The notes below the pieces were generated by a model. That model had not been told where the DNA came from, did not search any database, and worked only from the letters and a program-made list of their open reading frames with translations. Both the position numbers and the translations under genes were made by a program. Of a DNA stretch of 64,000 bases, positions 47,071 through 59,600 are shown in pieces; within the stretch, counting starts at the first letter, position 1, and each line of letters begins with the position of its first letter. This DNA is from Edolisoma coerulescens (taxonomy: Eukaryota; Chordata; Aves; Passeriformes; Campephagidae), in contig VWZW01004130.1 of the NCBI GenBank assembly GCA_013397115.1, positions 314,215-378,214 of the forward strand. The letters run 5' to 3'.

Positions 47071-50000
47071 TTCTCATTTTGATCGTTCTCTAACACCAGA
47101 ATTGTATTGACCATGACAAGTTAATCTTTTTTCTCTCAAAAGCTTTCAATGTATAATTCTGTAGAACACATTTAATATAAGGAGGGAGGAAAATATATAA
47201 ATGTCTTATCAGACAAGACAGTAATTCCCTGCTCTTTCCCTTTAAACACTAGATGGTATTTAATATCTTACAACTTTCTTGTAAGTGTCTAGGAAACTTT
47301 CAGATATTTCATGCCTTTTTATTTGGAGCAAACCATCACACAATGGTGGGCATTCCCCCTAGTTCTCTCATCCTTTGTTTGACTGTGAAATCTTGATTTA
47401 GTTACACACCCAACTATTCCCTCAGGCTATTAAGTACCAAAGTACTCCAGCAAAACCTAGGAGAGATGGCACAACAGATCTGCCTACAGGACATTATTTC
47501 CATTAGGAGTAATCTTCTGCACTGCAGAAAAATGCACTAATAGCACTGCATTATAATGTTAAAACAGGGCTACTGGTGCATGTCACCACTCAGCACAATT
47601 CATTATCTTATGATTAAGTATGTACCAAGATAAGCAGAGATTTACAGATACTTTTCTAAACAGCTGAAGAACTTTTGAAGAGTAACGAAAAGATATTTTC
47701 AGATAAAGGGCTTTGCTCATCTTGCATTTTGTGTTTTCTTTCTGAAATCCTAAATCCTCATTATATTCTTATTTAAAGGCTTGAATGACAATCACCATTT
47801 TCTACAAGATAACAAGGGAGTAGAGCAAAATAACACTAAAGAAAAAGACGTGTTAACATTTCATCCAAGGGAACATTACTCATTAACAGCTTCACAGCAT
47901 TCAGAACTATTTTGACAGAAGTAATGTGTGCTCCCTCCTTTTTTCATGCATGAATTAAAATTGTAATTAGTGCATCTGTAGAAAAATCACCACCTAATAT
48001 ACAAATGTCTGTCCATAGATAATTTTTCCCTTGCAGTTCACTTAATAGTCTCAATTCTTCCATGGTGTCAGGGAGACTAGTGGAATTTCCTTACAGCATC
48101 ATCTCATTTCATTGTTTAAGTATGTGGCTATTAGATAACAAAATACAACATAAAATTTATTCTTGCAGCCACAGTGTAATTTGGAGAGTTCTGCTTTGTC
48201 TGAAAACGTTGGAGACCTCTCCCTTGTTGGGGTTTTTTTTTTGAGAAAGTGTACGGAGATTTATTACTATAAAGCAGGGTACATCCATGGGGAGCAGGCA
48301 CACACTTCTATTGCTCCTGTTGATTGAAGTAAGAGGGACACCTACAAGTGAAGACACCAAAAGTGATGATGTGAACATTCAGCTGTGTATTTACACGTGC
48401 TGGTGTTTCTCACAAGACCATCATGTACCTCCATTCCCAAAGTGGCCTTAACATTTCAATATCTTTTTCCATAAAAGGAAATGACTGGAAACAAGGCAGT
48501 TAGTAGATGTTAAAATATTCAGACAGCCATAAGAGTTTCCCTGGCTATATGGTATCTCCTACTGCTAGAAAAAATTATAGAAAACAAGACAATTTCGATT
48601 CATAATGAAGCAAAAAATATAGAGATGCAGCTGGCACTGGTTTCCTTAAGTGCTCAAGGCACACTAAATGGTGAATGGCTTCTTCACACTAAGATATCTT
48701 TGTAAGATAACAAAAAATTCTTATGTGTTTCAACTTTTTAAAGAAATTTTTGGATAAGGAAGAACTCATACTCCTCTCCTTTTTCTATTTATTGTTTACC
48801 TTTTCCTTTTTAATTTTCCTTTTTTCCTTCTTTCTTTCTTTTTCTTTTTTTTCCTTTTTCCTTTTAAGAGGCAAAACACTAATTAAAGCCCACTACATCT
48901 CTGTTTCTGCAACACCAAGTGTCTAGAGGTGGTTCTTGACCCCAACACTCCTAACTGTGGCTCACTTTATCTTTCAATCACCAGCAGATTAGTCTTCAGT
49001 ATTCTGAATACAGGGATAAAAAATGCATATTTGAATGCATAGAAATGGAGGACTCAATAAAAAATACCAAATGTGTAAGGTTAAAATAAAATTATTAACA
49101 GCAGTCAAGGATTCATGAAATGCTAAAAATTTGCAACTGCAATGATGTTGGTATTCAAGATTATTGGACACTATTTTATTACATAACAATTTAAAATGAG
49201 ACTAAAGAAATAAGAAGTTCACAGGTGCATCTTTTAGCAGCAAAGTACTGTATATATTTCAATCTACAGTTCTATACAAGTATCAGTGCACTTTGCTGTA
49301 TCTGGATGCTTCTTAAAAGTGCAAAGATTTATAACCATAACTCTCTAGTACCTGAAGGAAGCTCACTTTGATTAAACAATGGGGAAATGAACCCCAAAAC
49401 AATGAAGGCACAGATCCATATTGATATTTATGGACTTTTCTCCTAACACACCTAGAACCTAACAAGAAAAGTTATGAGCCAAAATGTATTTGTGTGTTCA
49501 AATGCTTTATCTTCAGATCTTTCTGGGCCTGAATAAGAAATTGAACATAAGTTTCCTAAATCAAAGTTACATGACTGAGTACAAGATTTGGTTCCTTTTT
49601 TACCTTTGTTCCCTCCGCATGGGGGAGGGAATGTTCACTTGCTCTGCATACCCATAAATATAATAAATGCTCCCAAATATTTCAGGGTAATTCAACGTCT
49701 TTTATGAACTAGTCATTATGACAGCACTAAAAGAAAGACGAAGAGCAATGCCACAAGTTTATTCTGACCATGCCCACTTTTCTCCAATTAAAGGATGAAA
49801 ATTATTATTTAAAAAAAATTAAAGATAAAAAAATGAAAAGGCAAATTAGTGCCTGGAGGACACTTCAAAAGGAAAGAAATGATGAATGCCATTTAGAATT
49901 CCCTGCTTGATTTATCTGCAATATTCATAAGTGTGTGTTTATCCAAAAGCTTTGTCTCAGATCAGGCAATTAATTAAACTAGAGAAGATCTCAAGCAGGG

Positions 50001-50229
50001 AGAGATGAGAGTTGTTACTAGTGTGTAGCTGATAATCAAATTTGTCTCTGCTGTTTTTCTTGCAACACATTCTTCTGTTTGCACTTCTACAGCACTAGGA
50101 AGATGTGAGATCCGTGGCTGAGCAGTACAACATGAAATATGCAGACACAACTCTTCAGAACTGGCACAGTTACCACTTGAGCTAGTATTAATATTTCTGA
50201 GTTCCAGCAGAAAGATGATTGCACCTAAG
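47071..50229. other. single-copy A+T-rich DNA, no gene seen
   Basis: No gene recognised. A C/T-rich low-complexity tract lies at 48767-48867. Confidence 0.55.
48767..48867. repeat. C/T-rich low-complexity tract
   Basis: About 100 bases almost purely T with interspersed C, with impure CTTT and TTTTCC units. Likely length-variable. Confidence 0.85.
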
Positions 50230-50235
50230 CATATC
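50230..50235. repeat. left target-site duplication, CATATC
   Basis: Identical to 50842-50847 on the other side of the LTR; generated by retroviral integration. Confidence 0.88.
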
Positions 50236-50483
50236 TGTAGCAGCACTGGCCGGCCACTGGGATGCCCTCAGCAGTCCGCCGAGTCGGCTGTTTGGGGTGC
50301 GCGAGCCCGGGTGAAGGAAGCTCTGAGGTCTGCACTGCGGCGCCCTCGCCGGAGCAGGAGCAGCACACAAAAACCAACGAGGACGCAGCTTCCTCACCCG
50401 AGGGAGCTTCCCCCAGGCTGGTGGTCAGGCACACAGGCGGAGGTGAAGGAGGAGAGAGGGGTCTGCTGCATAGGTTCCAGAGG

Positions 50484-50489
50484 TTTATT
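50484..50489 (-). terminator. LTR polyadenylation signal AATAAA
   Basis: AATAAA on the minus strand, about 50 bp downstream of the TATA box, in the LTR R region. Confidence 0.65.
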
Positions 50490-50535
50490 CCTCTGAAGGT
50501 CCAGAGGCAGGAAAGACCAGGAACAAAGGAACAAG

Positions 50536-50544
50536 TATTTTATA
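50536..50544 (-). promoter_or_regulatory. LTR promoter TATA box
   Basis: TATAAAATA on the minus strand, correctly placed before AATAAA. Would drive transcription toward lower coordinates. Confidence 0.65.
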
Positions 50545-50841
50545 CTGGGACAAAGGGAGGTGGGGTAAAGGGTTACAAGCAATAGGGAAAGGGAACATGG
50601 GAAGAGTCGACAGGGGAACAGCCAATGGGAATAGAACAGAGGAGGGATTAATACAGACAACCAATGGGGTACTGAGGAAAGGGGAACATTCTAGAACACA
50701 ATGCACATGGAACAGGGGAAGTACATAAACATAGGCTCATACATAAAACTAGGAGGGGAATACACAAACCAATAGGGCTGCAGGGGGCTGTGGGAACTCG
50801 CCATGACTGAAAGGTGGATTTTAGGGATTTGCGCTGCAACA

Positions 50842-50847
50842 CATATC
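50842..50847. repeat. right target-site duplication, CATATC
   Basis: Perfect copy of 50230-50235, immediately outside the LTR end. Confidence 0.88.
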
Positions 50848-53219
50848 TTCACTTATTTGCGCATATGAGCACAAAGGCTTTTAGCCAGTCCATTTTACTT
50901 GCGAGTACATGATGTGACGTTTTCAACCCAAGGTCAAAGCTGAAAAATAAGAAATGCCAAGACAAGACAAAAACAAGATCAGTACTGGTAAAAACCCTAA
51001 GGATGAGGATGAGACTTGGTTTCAAGTTGTCACAGAAAGTGGTGGAAAGCACAGACATCAAAACACAGCAGTAGGAAGGAACAGGGTTCAAGTGCATCAT
51101 TTTAATTTTGGTGTGGATCTTTCAGAGCACACAAGCCAGTCATACATTCCCCTTGAGACTATAAGACTGCAGTGAATTTGCCAATAAAAGGAAGAAATTA
51201 GACCTTCCTCACAAAATTTTATGATTTCTACAGCCCAGATCAAATACTGGCTCGTTGTCCCAAGTGCTGGGACTGCAGGGTAGTTTGGTGCTTTTGTAGA
51301 TTGCACCAAATCAAAAGAGGCCATAAAGCCTCTTCTGGAAATACATATCCTACACATCCAGGCAGGATTTGACTCCAAATTTGATACCACAAGACTTTTT
51401 TCCCAGGATTTTGGTTCAGACATGTACACAATGTTATCCATCTTCACGTCAGGCGGTTTGAATCCACAGGCTGCAACTTTTACCAAAACCAGATATCTCT
51501 GAGTGACCCATAGGAATTCACTTGCCTTCTGTGGAAGCCAACATGTCTTGGCACTAAGACTTTCTTATACCTTTTGAATAACGCATCTGCATATCTCATG
51601 ACACCTGTAATGGCTGGCTTTTCACTGAAACCCCAGTGCTTGAAAATCATTAAAATCCCCTTGATAAAATAATTCATACTGGTAATTCCAACAAAGAAAT
51701 GCTGTCAGTGCATGTCTAGATACCTGGAAAAACAGAGCAAGTACTAACAATAAGTAGATACTCCCCTGTGTAGCTGCACTTGGCATCTTAAAATTAGAAA
51801 TGCATCACTAATTAAGATAAAAACATTTGAAATTCTGTGATACGGCTATAAATGGAAACCAGATAATGCTATTATTTTTATTAAATTCATAGATCTTAAA
51901 AAAATTCTCTTTCTCATATAGCATCTTTAAAATCTGCCTTGAGCGTGTTGTATGTCCACGCATATTTTATTCCATTTATTCCAATAATGCAGACTACTGC
52001 TTGGGGTTTTTTGCATTTGGAAATATATTCAGACTTTTCCTGTTTAACAGTCTCAGAGGTTTACTTCAGAAATGAAAACAAAGTTAAATAGTCTCTTTGA
52101 CTGCAGGGGTCGCTCACATTCCCTGTACGTCACATAGACAGAATAATTTCCTAAGTTTTTACTCACAAGACCACCAAGACATATCCAAAATCTCCTTAAA
52201 TACTGAACAGAAACTCTCAAGCATCTGCCAGCTGAAATGACAGAAAAGTCCTCCTTTTGACTGTTTTTTTGTGGGAGTTCCCATCTGACAGACCTCTGTT
52301 TGAAAATTACATGTAGTACATAAGTAGTGAAATTACCAATTCATTGAGCTTGCTGAGACTTTTGCATGAGCTCAGTTCTCCAGGTAGCTCTGGGGCATCT
52401 AAAACATTGGCAGAAGCACCACGATTTTGGACTTGAACATTTCATTTCAAGGGGAAGGGAAGTGGTTTGTGGGGTAGCTCTGTGACTAAGTCCCTTTCTA
52501 AGACCAGTACTTCAACCTAAAGACATTCCTTCAGCATCCTCATGGAAAAACACAGTCTGGACTGAAGCACTTTCAATTTCAATTGCATTATGCAAAAGGA
52601 ATAGACACAATCTATTTGCCGCTAAAATACACCTGCCATTCCATTGTTCCTGGAGTAAGCACTTACTATTTATAAGATAATGAAATACTTACTGGCCTAT
52701 CTAGTGAAAAGGATATTCAGAGATACTCAGCTGACTAATTCCACAGACAGGTGATAACATCGTATTTTTTTAATCACTGTCAAAAGTAAATGCTTGGGTG
52801 TCAAAACAAACAGAAATCAAATAAAAATAGCTAAATGGATAGAAGAGAATAAAATCAGTAAAGCAAACAAAATTGTTTTCCCACAAAATATTTGTTGTGA
52901 ATCAATGCAAATTATTGAAATGCCAGTCATAAAACTAAGAGACTACATATTTTTGTACCTTTTTTATGAGTCTGTCACTAAACAACATCTCAGTCAAGGA
53001 TAAATTCAGTACTGAAATAGGATTTCCCTTAACTTTTCCTCCAAGGAGAAGCTCTTCAGCAGCAAGTAGGAACCTGGTGCAGGACATCTTGTTTTTCAGG
53101 TAAGTAGAAGATCATACACTACTTTGTAAGTGAAAAACATCACTCCACTCATTACCCCACAGCAGCCAGAACAGAAAAATCCACACATGAAGTATGACTA
53201 AGGTTAGGTAACTGTATCT
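50848..53219. other. single-copy DNA with a weakly coding-like stretch
   Basis: Two overlapping minus-strand frames (51677-51480 and 51486-51097) would form about 190 residues across one frameshift, containing strings such as KVLVPRHVGFHRRQVNSYGS and KMDNIVYMSEPKSW. No family was recognised; a decayed retrocopy or chance are both possible. A perfect donor-like CAGGTAAGTA occurs near 53098 with no recognised exon before it. Confidence 0.4.
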
Positions 53220-53660
53220 ACCTGTGAATTAGACGTCCGAGTTCCCGTTGTAATCAGTGGAGATTTAGAGTTTGATTGCACATAAATAGGTAGCTAGGCC
53301 ATTTGAGATGCCAAAGCTACCCCACTTGGCCTCTGCCAGACATTTCAAGCAGGCATGAGCATCCTATACAAACTGTGTCTGTAATATGCATGTGGAAATA
53401 AAAACTTCTGTTTGGAAAAATTAATCAAGTGCCTGCATCAAGAGCAGCAGAAACTTAGACATCTCACTCACACATGGACATCTACAGCCTGGGACTTACC
53501 CACCTTATAAGATGCTTCAGTGCCTGTAAATGGAGATCAGCCCCACCTTGGGGGAATGGCTCCATTACCTAAACGTGGGCACCTGGCACCATTTGTGAGG
53601 CTTATCCACAGCTTCTGAGCAGTAGTGGTAGATGGGACACAAGGCTAACAGGAGACCTGC
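53220..53660. other. possible ancient interspersed repeat
   Basis: Contains GTAATCAGTGGAGATTTAGA and ACCTAAACGTGGGCACCTGG, words reminiscent of old amniote repeats, and shares short words with about 39880-40100. Too decayed to classify by eye. Confidence 0.25.
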
Positions 53661-56600
53661 AGTTTTCTGGAAAAGCACACAGAGATCAGACAAGATATCC
53701 TACTGGAGGATATCCCACAATGCAATACAGCAAAGGGATCCCACCATAGCTGTTCACCTCATATGAACATAGTCCCTTTTCTGTGTTGTCTGTAGTGCCT
53801 GAACTACTTCTTGCTGCCTAGATGAAGGACCTATAGCAGGTGGCTGAATAAAACTGTTAGGAATACATGCACCTGTGTTCCTAAATTAATGATGATGGCT
53901 CCTGTCCTCCTCTGATAGTGATGCCAAGTAAATGCGTCATCTATATACCTGGCACAGTTTTAGTCCTGGCTAAATTACACTGATAATCCTGGCCCTTCCC
54001 TCTATCCTTTCCACACTGAGAAAGCAAAGCAGCTAATTTACTGTAAAATTTCCCAGTGCAGAAAACCCACAGTTTTGCTTGTACGAGATTTTTTTTAAAT
54101 TGGTTTCTGCTGCCAGTAACAGGTACTGAAATCAAGTTTGGCAGCTCGTGGGAATTAACTAAAATAATGTTGTCTCTGATGTCAGTATATGAAATAGCAT
54201 AACATTTTCCATTCAAAATTACATGTCATATGAAGATGTCTTACATTTGACCTTCCTGTGGGGAATGATAATCTAGATTTCACATCTGTTTGTCTGAAAG
54301 TAAAGGACAGTTCTAAGCCTTGCATATACACCTTTTCTGCACATGGCTGTCATGATAGCCATGAAACAAATGTAATGAATTTAATTTGTTAAGAGATCAA
54401 GTAACTCCAAAGACAATTTGCAGTATGAGCTTGCTCTGAGAGGCAAGGTATAGCATTAATTTCCTCTCTCACAACTGAGAATTCCAGAATCACTACTCTC
54501 CAGTATTGAAAAACATGTATGAAAAGATAAAAGGTGAGAGAGTTTTCAGAGCCAATTGCACATTTAGGCATTGGTCCTAATGGCTGTGTGTATGCAAATT
54601 GTCTCTAGATACTAAGCAACAATGCATTTTTATTTCAGCACAGCTTTCCTGTTCTCATCTGGAATATTCTGGTAGCTTGAGAACTACAAGTGTGACCTTC
54701 TGGTTGGCCATATGAGGTAAGATCAATATTTTTCACGTTTTCATCCTCCTTTATGTAAGTCTTCCTTGGACTTGTATGTCATAGTAGTAATCAAAATCCT
54801 TAATCTTTTAGTCCCACATTGCAGATATTAAGAATAACCTGGTGACAGAACACATAGATGAGAAGGAACTTTTCTCCCCTCCCTTCTACCCACGTGGAGA
54901 GAAACTCATCTTTAAGCATCCTAACCCTAGGAACTGAAAGGGAATTATCTAATAGGATCAAGAGGATACATCCCATGTATGTGATTCCTCATCACAGACA
55001 CATGGTATTTAGCATTACTTTATCTTTGGCATCTGTCCAGCAAAAATAACAACAGTAAAACATAAGTAGCATGACTTCTCTAGTAACTTCTGTTTCTAAC
55101 ATAAATTACAATGTGAGCTTCTAGTCATGAAATTGTAGTAGAAAAAGTATCTTATTTTCAGCCATGAAACCTGTAGGTTTTTCTGTCAAAAAAAGGAAAT
55201 AGAATTGCAAGTAATAAGTACAAGTTAGCTACACTCTGATATGATGGATACCTACCAAATATATGCCTTTTCCTAACCCTAAGAACAATGGGATCCTTGA
55301 ACCCAGTATCAGCCGAAATATTTTTATTCCCACCTCTAAGCCTCTCGAGTAACAGAGTCCTTTTTCCTCCCCTGGCATACATAACAGTTCACTCCTCCCC
55401 AGTGGTGAATCATCTGTTGACATGAGTAATTCCTTTATACAGAAGGAATGGCATTTTTTAAGCACTGGGATTATCTGCGAGTCTACTATACCAAGGTACA
55501 CTGGAGAGAGAGGGAGATGCAAGCACGGCACTCCCTGGGCACCGCTCTGGGAGAGCTTTGCATGGAGGCAGCTCCATGCCATCCCCACCTGGGCAGCTGG
55601 TGGCAGCTCACCTGCCCATCTAACCACTGAAATCTCTTCCTGTCCTCTCTTCTCCATAAAACTCACACACCCAAACACACTGCTGGGGTGCGGTTTTGTA
55701 GCTGATGAGCTTGATGGCTGAGGTGGATTGAATCCCCACAGGAGGCCTTTGAAGTGCATCTCCCTGTCCCTTGAGCAGGCACTCAAAGAAAACATCTTCA
55801 CCAGGCACTGAAAACCAAAGTGGAAATTTGCAACACCACCCAGTGATACCCACCTTTCTCTTTGTAATCACTGGCTTTCACACTGTTCTTCTCACTGTGA
55901 ACATGGTCCAAAATAACTACCTAAATCTGAGAGTGGAATTACTTCCTTGGCAATTGCAAACGTCAGAAGCTAAGATTTAGCAGTAGCTTCCTTCAGCAGG
56001 CCAGCTTTAAGAGGGATTATTGGCTCCGCTGCCAGAGACAGAGAGACTAGGAAACTCCTGGGATTTTTGCGACATGGATCAGGCCACTGATGGATTATTT
56101 TCTGCTTCCTTTCATTTAACAATAAAAGCAATGAATTTTCTTATCTCTTCCGTATTCAAACACTCTATGAAAACACTTCAGAGGTAAAAAAAAAAAGACT
56201 ATTTTCCCACATCTTACATTTCTGTCGATGATCTGCATTTCAGTCATCTAGAACAAGATAACAATCCATATTTTTAAAATCTTTCTGTGGAATGGAGAAA
56301 ATACACCCTTTAATCCTTAAAAAGCAGAGCTCTTCACTGGATTTGAGAATCTGGTGATCAGCACCCATCCCTGATAAAAATAAGTCCAGTACTTTTCTTT
56401 TTCCCATTCATTGCACACTTGATAGAGTTTTATCAGTGCAGTACATGACTTTATCTTTACAATGTGCAAATTTGCATCACCTAAGTCTTTCTTTTACTGG
56501 TTTGTAAGCCTGCTGCCAAAGCAGCTGGACTAAATTATGTGATACAGTGAAAGTCATATAAACCAACCCAAGGACCCCTTCTTCCCCTACACCAATGGTA

Positions 56601-59600
56601 TTTCCAGTACTTTATGTGCAACTTTACTGAGTCTTTCCTTAACTCTACAACGTGAGTCTCTGGCTCATGTTGTCTTTTCCATTGTAACTTTGTTTGTACC
56701 ACACATTTTCTCCAGCTGAGTATTTCCTGTGAGGAAGGGTGCCCCAGCAGATAAGTTAGCTAGTTTCCATCTCAGTTTTCTCCTTGGAGTAAGGAAGGAA
56801 AAAAAGTAGTAGGGGGTAGAAGAACATTTTCGTAGCAACACTTTTACTTAGCTTTGGACCTGCTGTAGCATCGTCTAGAGAAGCTGTCAACCTTTCCCCA
56901 AGTCGTAACATCTTTGTGAGCTGAAGATGAAAGTCACTTCACTATTTTGAGAACTTCAAGAACGGGGGGAAAAAATTGTACCAAGTATAAAGGAAGAATA
57001 TATCTAGAGCTGGCATGAAAGAATTCATTCAATCTCTCTAAGGTGGATGGCAATAGTATGTACAGAAACCATCATTTCAGTAAATTGATTCATCTCACTG
57101 TTCCATTGAACCATATCCAGATCATTACAGCCCTGTCTCAACTGAAATCCTTGTAGCTCAATATGTCATGCTAATAAGTGAGATTTTAAATAGGAAACTA
57201 TTTAGCAGGTTTTCAGAAAGAAGACAGGCTCTATTCTGGCTGTGCTGTGACTACAGTCCTGAGTGGAGGGAAGATTGTGGGTTAAAATCAGCAGTGTACA
57301 TCTTTTACTCACACCATCTCTTTTTGTCCAGGCATACACAGAGTTGCTGCTGAAGGAGGTGAATTAACTCTTGGAATAGATGAGAACAGAACCATATTGC
57401 CCTGAGCTTACAACAGTCACAGTAGCTGTGTTATGTCTTGTGTAGCAAGCTTAGTACCCTGGCAATATCTCGTTATTCCCTTTGTCTACTGCCACGTTTC
57501 ATTGCTGAAATCCCTGGCTGCTGGCAGTATTGGATCACTAATGAGAACGCTGAGTTCTGTCCTGCTCCTACAGTACTAATTCCCCGGCTCTCCATTTTGT
57601 ATCCAAACTTTTTTCCTGATTAAATGAACTTCATTAATAAAGTACTTTTAGTTGCTTACTTCAAATTTCCAAAAGTTATCAAAACTGATGGTGTTAAAGT
57701 CAGTTTTACCAAAAAAAAAAGGTTTGAAAAGATGCCACATTTTTCAGGTGACAGCAATGAAGTCAGTAATAGCATGCATAGATAAACTCCATCAAGGTTG
57801 GAAGTAATGACAAAGCACAAATAAAAGTGGCTTAGGTGAGGAGAAAAGCACCATAGAGTAAACTTACAAAATCAAGCTGAAAGGAAGCATATGCACACAG
57901 ATTTGTGTAATACAGTGTGTGACACTGTAAAGGGAGAATGTTGCTTATGAGCCCATAGGATCTCTCATAAAACTACCTAAGCCTCAAAAGCAGCAGGCCC
58001 TTTTATTTTGACAGGGACAGGATTTTGGAGAACATTAAGAATTAGAAAGAGATTAAAGTACTCCTACTTTTCCCATCAAGATACTCAGCCTACCAGAGAA
58101 ACATGGTATGGGACAGGAAAGTTCTGATTCTGTGATGCTCAGACAAAATATTTGTACCATTGCCAAACAGAGTAACTGATGGCTTCATAAAGACCCATGT
58201 CCATTTAAACAGTAAGATAAGGATTGTCCCAGTTTCCATCCTACTATTGAAATCATGTTGCAATTCCCAGGGCTGAAGTTTCTCACATAAATAATTAAAA
58301 ACCTGCATTAAAAATGCTGTCTGTATTGTTTCAGAGAAGAGAGTTATTGCATTTCATGGTAGATTTGGGCTCTTGAAGATACTTCACCCTTGAGGAAAGC
58401 CAGGATTTTAATTTTTTAAATTAGAAGCTCCTTCCATGCATGCTGTGTTTCCTTGTAAACATGCTAGACCACTTAACTACCTCACTAGCTACTCAACTGT
58501 ATTTTTCTGAGGTATTTAATTTAAAAGCAATGACATGATGTTTGAGTATTTTATTATGTACATCTTTTCAATAAACAGCACCCTAACCAACCTTGTAGAA
58601 TCAGGCAATATGGTGAGGTAAATAATAAATGGCAACAGCATGAGCCAGAAATTGAACAGTAAATTAATAGGTGAAAGAACTGGTAAAGGTCTAAGAGAGA
58701 GGAACTGAATCCCACTCTTTTCTCTTTATGCCTTTGTAAGTAAATATTGAGGATAAATACACGTAAAGGAATACATATAGCTTCAGAGAATTGCTGCATT
58801 TCTCATCCTTAATGAGATACCATAGTGATGAGATTACCTTATCAGTAGAAGGTTTCCAAAAGCATGAAGGGGAACGGGAGACAAAACATGTCATCCAGCC
58901 ACCAGTGGATCAGAAAATCCCCCTAAAATATTTAAAGGATGGTTTCCTCTCACTACCTACTGTGATTAAAGATAAGCAACTGCAGGTAGAGTGTAATAGC
59001 TGCATTCGGAGCACTTGAGAAGTCAGGTCCTCAGGGTCAAGTGTTAAGTGAAGACATGAGGTTTTTCTGGCGCCTTGCTGTTGATAGCCTACAGCTTTGC
59101 CTTGTCAACCTAAAGGAACAATGGGGAACCCTCTAGAAATCCTTGTGATAACCACCATCTCCACTGTAAAAGTCAAAAGATCAAATCCACTGCCAGATAG
59201 GAGCCTCAAACCAAAGAGAATGGAGATTTAAATTGAAAGAGATTGAGTTTCTCTAAACCCCAGCAGATTGCAGACCAGCAAGTGTATCATTTAGCAGATC
59301 TAAGCATGGCTCTTTCAGAGCTGTTGCTGTTAATATAAAGTACATGATCAATGCTGTGGAGAAACAGTACCCCTGCTCTTTCACATCTCTTTGCAAGGGG
59401 AAACTTGAAACAAACTGAAAATAATCCTACTTTTACACCAAGAACTTTAACCTACAAACTCACGGAATTAATTAAAGCTGAAAATCTGATTTGAGACAAG
59501 CTTCAAATAATGCTCAAATATAGTTTAAATGTAGATGATCTTTGAAGACTATAAGTTTAAACTTCAGACCTACTTATTTCTATAACTATCATCCATAATT

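Larger units (their letters stand above)
50236..50841 (-). mobile_element. young solo LTR, ERVK-like (6-bp duplication)
   Basis: A 606-bp element on the minus strand. Its sense 5' end is TGTTGCAGC and its 3' end GCTGCTACA, a near-perfect 9-bp terminal inverted repeat. A perfect 6-bp direct repeat CATATC flanks it; six bases is typical of alpha/beta-like (ERVK) integrases. In sense order it has inverted CCAAT-type sites, TATAAAATA (50544-50536), AATAAA (50489-50484) and a G+C-rich, CpG-rich R/U5. The intact target duplication and many surviving CpGs point to a recent insertion. No internal genes adjoin it, so it is a solo LTR. Frames through it in both directions are not genes. Confidence 0.92.

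Noticed and set aside
50215..50842. Several overlapping frames on both strands near 50.2-50.8 kb
   Set aside because: They lie inside the G+C-rich solo LTR, which encodes no protein here.
55229..55801. 190-codon minus-strand open frame, the longest in the window
   Set aside because: Starts at a GTG, has no domain, signal peptide or splice context, and lies in a local G+C-rich patch where long chance frames are expected.
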